Shown: in pieces, positions 56,723-64,000 of the stretch
How positions within the stretch are numbered: position 1 is the first letter of the stretch
Layout of the letters: each line of letters opens with the position of its first letter
Assembly: GCF_025698545.1 (NCBI RefSeq)
Contig: NC_068570.1
Span: 1,674,001-1,738,000, forward strand
DNA: 64,000 bases
Origin: Gossypium raimondii
Lineage: Eukaryota > Streptophyta > Magnoliopsida > Malvales > Malvaceae
Direction of reading: 5' to 3'
The notes under the pieces: generated by a model
The model's database searches: none
What the model saw: only the letters and a program-made list of their open reading frames with translations
Told to the model about the DNA's origin: nothing
Program-made: the position numbers and the translations under genes

Positions 56723-57942
56723 GCAATTATAAATGTTCAGCAAAAACAAATTATTATTTTTTACAGTGAATTTTGATTGAACTTATCGCTTTTAGACTAA
56801 CAGGCTGAAGACATATATGATTAAGGTTTTTGTACGGTTCCTAACAATGAAATAAATTGAAACAATTGTAATGCTTTATGGTTGTTGCTTGTCTGCAGGT
56901 CATGTATGATTATTGAATGATTTTCATATCTTTCCAGCTAATCATAAAAGAATAGTCAAAATTACTGAAAATCTAAAGGTCTTCCAACATTTTGCTTTTT
57001 TTTTTTCTATTTTATTTTAATGCTTTGGGTGAGTGTCCCCTAAGTATAAAATTCTACCCAACAATTAACTGTTGCCATTAATTTCCATTAAAATGGTCTT
57101 TTATTTCCCTAATAAGAGAAATAAGTCTTTTTTTTTTAAATGAAGTCAAAATTTGCTATTAGTACTTATATTATGTGAAAATTGTAAATTGATCCTTATA
57201 CTTTAACTTAGTCATTTTTAATCTATGTTCTATTTGAATTTTAGAAATTTAGCCCTCACCAAATAGTAGTTTTGAAATATGTTAAGTTAAATTTTGCTAT
57301 TACCAAAAATTAATGTGGCAAATATATTTTTAGTGGCGGACTAATTAAAATTTTTAAAAAATTGGGGATCTAATTAATTTTTTTAAATTAAGAAATTTAA
57401 TGAGAATTAAAAAATGTTAGAAGGTTTAATTAAAATATTCAAGACCTTTATAGATTTTAATTAGAATTTTAAAAATTTAAGGGCCTAAATAATTTTTTTT
57501 TTAATTTTGAAGGGCTTAATGACAATTTTCTAATTTTTAAGTGGCCATGGTCCCTTTTGGCTCCTCTTGCATTCTCGCTTTGTGTAGTAAATATTACTAC
57601 ATGTGTAATGCCATACCAATTTATTATTTCCTCATAGCACTCATAAAAAGTCATGCCATTTTAGTTTAACGTATTTAATGACTACATTCGGTCATGATTG
57701 AAGTCTAAAATTCAACATTCAAAAATATAAAGATTAAAATAACCAAATTGAAAATATAGACTAAACCCACATCTTAGAAATTGTAAAAACCTAATAGTAG
57801 AATTTGACCTACCATATTTAATCACTTTCATTTGAGTCGAGACTAAAATCTTAAATTTTGAAATATATAAAAGCTAAAAAGGATCAAATTAGCAATAACT
57901 AAATCTTACAACAACTAACATCAAAATTTTATGTTAAAAAAT
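56723..57942. other. Intergenic AT-rich DNA
   Basis: No gene recognised. 57180-57540 has alternating 'attaaaattttt' and 'gggcctaa' words of a worn MITE-type repeat. Confidence 0.4.
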
Positions 57943-58781
57943 GGGTTAATATATATTTTTTGCCCCTTGAATTTGACCACTTATATCTAACTGGTACTTA
58001 ATTTTGTGGGACGTGACTTCAATTTCATCACACACTTTAGTATCTTAGCAATAACATCGTTAAAATACGATGACGTGACACTAACGACCAATAGCATGAT
58101 GACATGTGGTAACACAACATTTTGACATGTGGCAAAAATAAAAATAAAAAATTTAAAATTATAACTTTTTACACATAATGAATCTGGTGTTCAAATAAAA
58201 TATACTTTTAATTTGAATAAAATATTATATTATTATATTATTATGAAATTAAAATATATAAAACCTAATATTTATAAAATATCATATTTTATAAAAAAAT
58301 ATAAAATATATTTGTCTAAATATATAAAATATGTTTTATATAAAATATATAAAATCTAAAAACATATAAAATGCATAACACATACATTTTATCAAATATC
58401 AAATATTATGTATTTTTAATTTAATAATATTATAAAATATGATTTATAAAACATTTAAAAATACATAAAATTACTAAAACAATGTCTAGAATGAACTTGG
58501 ACAAATTAGCATCCATGTTCAAATGTATATAGACAAGAATTTGTCCAAGTTCATTCCTTATTTATAAATCTTTTAAATTTTTTTTAATTTTTTACCGTGT
58601 GTCAAAATGTGGAACTACCACATGCCACTATGATACAAACTGTCAGTGCCACATAAACTTATTTTAACAATATTCCTACTGAAATACCTATGTGAATAAA
58701 ATTGAAGTTTAAATAGTAATTAAGTCCTTAATACCAATTAAAATACAAGATCTTCGACCCTTAAAAAGTTAATAATAACCC
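57943..58781. mobile_element. Foldback/TIR element, 839 bp, with an inner hairpin
   Basis: The ends GGGTTAAT and ATAATAACCC are inverted. The arms pair imperfectly for about 200 bases (ACATTTTGACATGTGG near 58118 against CCGTGTGTCAAAATGT near 58597; TGGTACTTAATT against AATTAAGTCCTTAATACCA). The core is AT-rich, with TATAAAATATATAAAA words. No transposase and no clear target duplication. Confidence 0.75.
58489..58556. repeat. Perfect 19-bp hairpin inside the foldback element
   Basis: GAATGAACTTGGACAAATT (58489-58507) is the exact reverse complement of 58538-58556, with a 30-base loop. Confidence 0.9.
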
Positions 58782-59499
58782 TTTTTCTTTTCCCAGTGAG
58801 AATATACTCAGTTCTGACCCACAATTAATATTACAAAAATGAGCAGCTAACCCATGTGTGGAGAATGACTTGACCTACAATAAATTGCCGATGGAAGATA
58901 CGATAGGTAACACATCATGGACGTGAAAACGTTGCTTGCTATTGCTATCTCTATATTCAATGATTTACAGATTCATGGAAAAATATCATTTTTAAGTCCA
59001 ATCACTGCCCCTAATCACGCCCTGTATTGTCTGAAAAATTACTCTTTTGATACCAAATTTTATAGATGTTTCCTTCTTTTGGATAAAAGACTTGAATTGG
59101 TGTTTACATTCATCATAGACTACATTATTGTTGTTTCCTTACAAATGCAAACAAACAAAGATGCTATCAAACTAGATTTCATTTATATGTATAAATATAA
59201 GAATAATTTGGGCTTTTCACATGTTATGCTTTAATTTGAATAATCAATCGTTCAAATCGTGAGATTTAACTAGAATAATTTTCAAATATGTATTTTAATT
59301 TTAATTTTAGTTTTTTCCGTTAATTCTATCAAATAATTTGATATGACTTTTGTTAATATATGGTGTGATGACATATTAATCTTGACATTTTTGCATAATT
59401 TGACAACTTTTGCGGATTTTGAAAAGACACAAAAAGGAGAAAAAATGTATAATGTTTGTCCAACCATAAAAAATGCTATGTGTAATATGTCACATTACC
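58782..59499. other. Intergenic DNA
   Basis: An open frame of 105 codons begins at 58917. It has no recognisable motif and no promoter or intron context that supports it, so it is not called as a gene. Confidence 0.4.
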
Positions 59500-59504
59500 A
59501 TATG

Positions 59505-62202
59505 TGTAATACCCCGAAAGTTGTTACAGTAAGAAAGTGAGATATTGTCCTTCATATAGTAAAATAGGAAATAAATTGACAAAAAGGGAAATTTTGAGTT
59601 ATGTCAACAAAATCTATTTAAGAAGTATATTATGATATATTAATTCAAGAAATGACTAAATTGAAAAAGTAAAAAAAAGTTTTGTGGCCCAAGAAAAAAT
59701 ACTCAAAATCTGAGGGGTTGAAGTGTAAATATGGAAAATTTGAAGGACCAATAGTGCAAATATTTTAAGGACGGAAGGATCTAGAAACTAAGGAAAATGG
59801 ATGAATTAGGACCAAATTGAATAAGTGAAAAAAGTATGAGGGGTTAAATCACAATTTTACTAAAATGAGTGATGATTCAATGGAGGAATTTTGAAGGATC
59901 ATAAGTGGCAAAATAGTCATTTAGCAAGGAAGATAATTTTAAAGAGCGATTACATAAATAAATATTAGTTTATTAATATTTTGATTTGACATTTAATTAT
60001 ACTTTTTATTATTTTATTTAGTATATAAGGAAAGAAAGATGAAGAGAATTCTTCATCTTTCCATGGTTCCAATGTGAGAAGAAGAAAAGAAAGAAAAAAT
60101 TTTCTTTTCTTTACAATTTGGTCCTTTTACCAAAAATCCACCATTTTCACTTAGAAATCAAATGAATTTCCATAGCCATCAAGAGAGAAAAATAATAAAG
60201 AGACTTTGGGGAGCTAGAATATCAAGTTAGATTCAAGAAAATAGAAGTTGGAGGAGAGAGAAAGTCAAGTTAAATTTTGGTTTCAAGAGAATAAGGTTTG
60301 GATGTTAAGGTTTTATGTTATTTTTAAGTTTAGTAGTGATAGAAAAGCATAAAAATGGTGTTAAAGTAAAGATTTCTCATGAGGAAATATTGTGTTTTTG
60401 ACATGTTGATGAAGAGAGAAGTTGAGTAAGTGAATCAAGTGGTAGGAGAAGAGAAAACAAGAGATTTTGATAGAAAAACTTTCTTGTTATTTAAGGATTA
60501 AAATGTGATTTTGTAAAGTAAGTGGTAATTAAGTAAAATATATATATAGTGTGAAATAATTTCTTAAGTGAAGGAGGAAATTGTAATAAAAGTATAATAG
60601 TTGGGTTATGTGTTAGTAAAAATATACAAAGTATTAGATAAGTGAAATTATGGGAAAATGTGAAATTTTATAGAAATAAGGACTAAATTGAAAGACTTGA
60701 GAAATATATGTGGTGGAAATAATACAAGTGAAATACATAAAAATTTGATGTGGAAAATGAGATAGTGGAATTAATTATGTGAATTAAGTGAGATGTGAAA
60801 GAAAAATTGTGTAATAATGAATAGAGAACTTTTATGAAAAAAAGTGATTAAATAGGTAAGTTGTAAAAGTTTACAAGGAAATATTAATAATAAAGCATAT
60901 GGTGGAAAATAAAAGAATATATGAATTTTGAAATCCAAACTAAAATTATTTCCTAAGTTTTGGAAAGTTAAGGGTTAAATCAGTAAATCTAGGAAATTTT
61001 ATATTAGAAATAGAAAAGTGAAGTGCATAACACTTAGAAAGAGAAACATTGATGTTGTAGTGAATTTTGGAATATTAATAAGTATTGAATTATGTTATAT
61101 GTGTTATTAAAAGTAAAATATATTGCTACATGAAATTTTGTGCTAAGGACTAAATTACAAAATATATAGAAGTGATATGTGAAATACATGATAAGGATTA
61201 TTAGTGAATTATGGAAGAATAATGAATTTAGAAATATATTACATGTATTAAAGATAGTGAAGATATAAGTATACGGATTACTGGTACAAGGATTAAATTG
61301 TAAAGTATGTAAAAGCATTATGCGAAAACTGTAAAAGTGACGTGTGTATATTATGACTTGCCCAAGTAGACGAGATAAGAACTATTGGGATATTAGTGAC
61401 ATGCCATTAAGGAACCTTAGCGCTCTCTCTGATTATTAGCACGTTATGCTCTCCGATTATTAGCACATTAGTGCTCTCTGTTTAGCTCATTTGTGCTCTC
61501 TGTATAACACTTTAGTGTTCTCTGCTTAATAGTGCATAATAATGCACATTTGTATCAGTCCCACATATCCTAAGTGTTCTGTTTAGTCTACTTGGCCTCT
61601 GCTAAAAAGGTAAATAATTTTCGTTAAAAGGTCAAAGTTTATCTCTGATTCATGTTTGAAATATTGAATTAAAAATAAATTGTGAAAGAAATAGTGAGAA
61701 AATCATGAAAATTTCCACTAAATGATGAAATATGATACATGTATAAAAAGTTATAAGTTGATTTGAGGACTTAAGGACTAAATTATGAAATAAGTAAAAA
61801 AGTTACAAATGAATATGATAAATAAACAAAGAAACAAGATGTCGGAAATTAAGAAATTTAATAGAATTTAAATATCATGGGTACTTAGTAAGTCTTCACC
61901 GACTTAACGCATTTATTTTTAATGCGTAGGTAAAGTGATTTTGAAGAGTCATAGTTGAGGTCGTGGACATCCATCTCATCACATCTCCAAGTGCCAAGAG
62001 GGTATGTTTCAAAATTTTGAATAAAATGACATGTACTTAGGAAGATCAAGTGTGTTCGAAGTAGTAGGGACTAAAATATAAGTTATGACAACTTTTTTTT
62101 TTATGTTCAAATATATTAGTGATTAGCCAAAATCACTTTGACACCACATGTAATATTCCTATATCAGGTTCCTTGGGTCGAACCAGATATAGGGGTGTTA
62201 CA
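59505..62202 (+). mobile_element. Solo LTR, 2.7 kb, Gypsy-type, with ATATG target duplication
   Basis: It starts TGTAATACCCCG and ends GGGGTGTTACA, flanked by ATATG on both sides (59500-59504 and 62203-62207). There are no coding domains. AGTATATAAGG near 60021 is a candidate U3 TATA box. 61410-61560 holds loosely repeated GTGCTCTCTG/ATTATTAGCAC words. The structure and text are typical of long Gypsy LTRs in cotton-like genomes. Confidence 0.92.
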
Positions 62203-62207
62203 ATATG

Positions 62208-62690
62208 TTTAAAAAATTAAGCTACATCAATTTATTTTAAAGAATTAATGAGAAAAGGTTGACCTCAAGAATAGAAATATACATTTCAAGTGAAGAAATT
62301 AAAATGATCAAATTATAGTAGGACTAAATCTACCAAAAATGTATAGTACAAGGACTTTTTATACAATTCTAAAAAAAGACCTTTTATACAATTTGAGAAG
62401 AAAATTTCATCGTTTGACTAATGGAATTTTCAATAGTGTTGAGTGATTTGGAATAAGTTATAGGTATTTAAAGTGGTTTTTGGTCAAAAGTGGTGTTAAA
62501 ATTATGAGTTCATTTCATGTAGGACATTCGGTAAGAATATGCCATGTGTGACGTTCTTATTGTCTATTATTGTTTTGGGATAAAATAGGACGAAATCAAT
62601 AGTTTAAGTACCTCTTTTGATGAAATATCAGGTACTTAAATGGAAAAAGTAGTATAATTTAAGAGCCAATTTTACATTTGAGGGTAGATT
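62208..62690. other. Intergenic DNA
   Basis: AT-rich, no gene or repeat structure recognised. Confidence 0.4.
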
Positions 62691-63030
62691 AACTCCTTTA
62701 GGAGAAGTCTTCGAAGTGTTGTTTGTCAGGGAGCCGACTGAACTCCCAATAACAATCGAAGGTTTTGTCCCTCAAAGAGGATTTTGTCTTTTGTGCTCTG
62801 CCGAGAGCAAACATGTCGTGAGCGGCTACCCTGAGGCCTGGTTCACTAAGCTAGGAGCACCTCGATTGCATGTAGGTGTATGACCAACCACCAAGGGGAA
62901 GTGAGCATCTTGCCCTTGGTGAGGTTTGAACCCCTGACTTTTATCATATAGGTCACATTTCGAGGATAGTGGTACCACCACTTGGGCCAGCTAGCACAAG
63001 GGTGAGATGCTAACGTCCCCTTTGCAGGTA
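62690..63030 (-). mobile_element. tRNA-derived SINE
   Basis: On the minus strand, TGGCCCAAGTGG (62978-62989) fits the RNA polymerase III A box, and GGGTTCAAACCTC (62921-62933) fits the B box, 56 bases downstream start to start. The GC-richer body continues through CTTCCCCTTGGTGG and GAGGCCTCAGG-like text to about 62690. It does not fold as a functional tRNA. The exact 3' tail and target duplication are not resolved. Confidence 0.65.
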
Positions 63031-64000
63031 GTTGTATGCCCATGTATGGTTTAAGCACTCTCAGCTCTGTGAATTAGGTCCTTAGGGCAACCGCTCATGG
63101 CATACTAGTCTCGGCAAATAAAACTCTCGAGAGACAATACATTCGGTTGTTAGGGAACTAATCGACTACCCAATAAATGACATTTTAAAAGCTTCTCTCA
63201 AAAAAACCAATCCCTTCAACATCTCTCAATTCTCAATGAATGTAATTTTAATTTTAAAAAGTTGAATTTGTATTCTCGAAATAGTATTATGCTCAGTTAA
63301 CAGTATATTCCTTACTGAATCTAAAGACTCCCAAAACTGTTATACGTTACCCAATCCACTTGAACCTATTTCGGCCATATGATCAACAATTTTATTTTGA
63401 GATCTTGAAACATTACGAATAAATCAACTTTATTAAATTTAAAAAAAAAACGATAACAAGAACTTTAAAAACTTATCAAAAAAAAGAATTGCCTATCTTG
63501 AAATAGTAAGAAAAGAAAAAACCACCATTTTTCTTTTTAATTACTTTTATACTTTTATACTTTTAAACATTTTATAATTTAAAAATTACACTTAAAATGA
63601 ACATAAACAAATAAGGGTTTAAATTCAAATAAACTTGAAAGTTCATTTACTGAGATTCGTTTTAGATTTAATTTTTTCTTTTCTTGGCATGATAGTGCTA
63701 GGTCAAACATCATGATGGCTAACTTAGCGGATGTTAATGGTCATGTCAACATAATAATGATCAACAACAAAAAGTTGTTAGTTAAAGGGCTTAATTGATG
63801 TGTTTTTAATATTTGAGAGCCAATTGAATGTGTTTTTCACGAAGGGGTTTAATTAATATTTTTTTTAACTTCAAAAGGTTTTTTTTTAAGCCTATTTAAA
63901 ACATGTGGGTCAAATTACAAGCACTATATACATAGGCAAATCTGAGGGGGCAGGCAGGGGTCTTAATCCCCTAAAAATGAAAAATTTTCAGTTTGGTCCT
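63031..64000. other. AT-rich DNA at the right window edge
   Basis: No gene. The last 60 bases (GGGGGCAGGCAGGGGTC, then CCCCTAAAAATG) look like the start of another MITE of the type at 38299-38570, cut by the window edge. Confidence 0.4.

Noticed and set aside
1..64000. A previously undescribed multi-gene system
   Set aside because: The intact genes (acyltransferase, E3 ligase, subtilase) are kilobases apart, belong to ordinary plant families and share no evident common regulation; no unknown conserved gene cluster is visible.

Overview
This window is plant nuclear DNA: AT-rich, intron-containing, dense in LTR retrotransposon debris, foldback elements and MITEs, with plant-specific gene families (RING-H2 E3 ligase, BAHD acyltransferases, subtilases, a NAC fragment). 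Several long terminal repeats look like those common in cotton, including LTRs with many ACACGG/CCGTGT words and a long LTR opening TGTTGACACC. Gossypium or a close Malvaceae relative is my best inference; no database search was possible.

Layout. 1-4538: decayed Ty1/Copia element (end of the 5' LTR, gag, pol, complete 3' LTR). It sits inside the catalytic-serine region of a minus-strand subtilase pseudogene (4539-6174). 6637-6867: three 77-bp tandem repeats. 7714-8385: LINE RNase H remnant. 12065-13424: BAHD pseudogene A (minus). 14129-14603: GC-rich hAT-type MITE with an 8-bp target duplication. 16680-17210: about seven copies of a 76-bp tandem repeat. 21028-22395: BAHD gene B, the only intact copy. 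23416-27580: Gypsy-type LTR. 27585-28880: large foldback element. 28950-32837: LINE remnant split by a 3.4-kb solo LTR that itself holds a 795-bp foldback. 32956-33369: another solo LTR. 33675-35034: BAHD pseudogene C. 35130-36670: second Copia remnant. 38593-39990: NAC pseudogene. 43430-47562: intact five-coding-exon RING-H2 gene of the MBR1/MBR2 type. 54370-56664: intact subtilase gene. 57943-58781: foldback. 59505-62202: solo LTR with a perfect target duplication. About 62690-63030: tRNA-derived SINE.

Only three protein-coding genes look functional: BAHD B, the RING-H2 ligase and the subtilase. BAHD and subtilase each have broken paralogues in the window, so the locus records local duplication followed by decay and transposon nesting. 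Nothing suggests an operon-like or defence-island system. The most testable regulatory idea is that the Copia 3' LTR could transcribe the subtilase pseudogene in antisense, giving RNA complementary to the intact subtilase 48 kb away.
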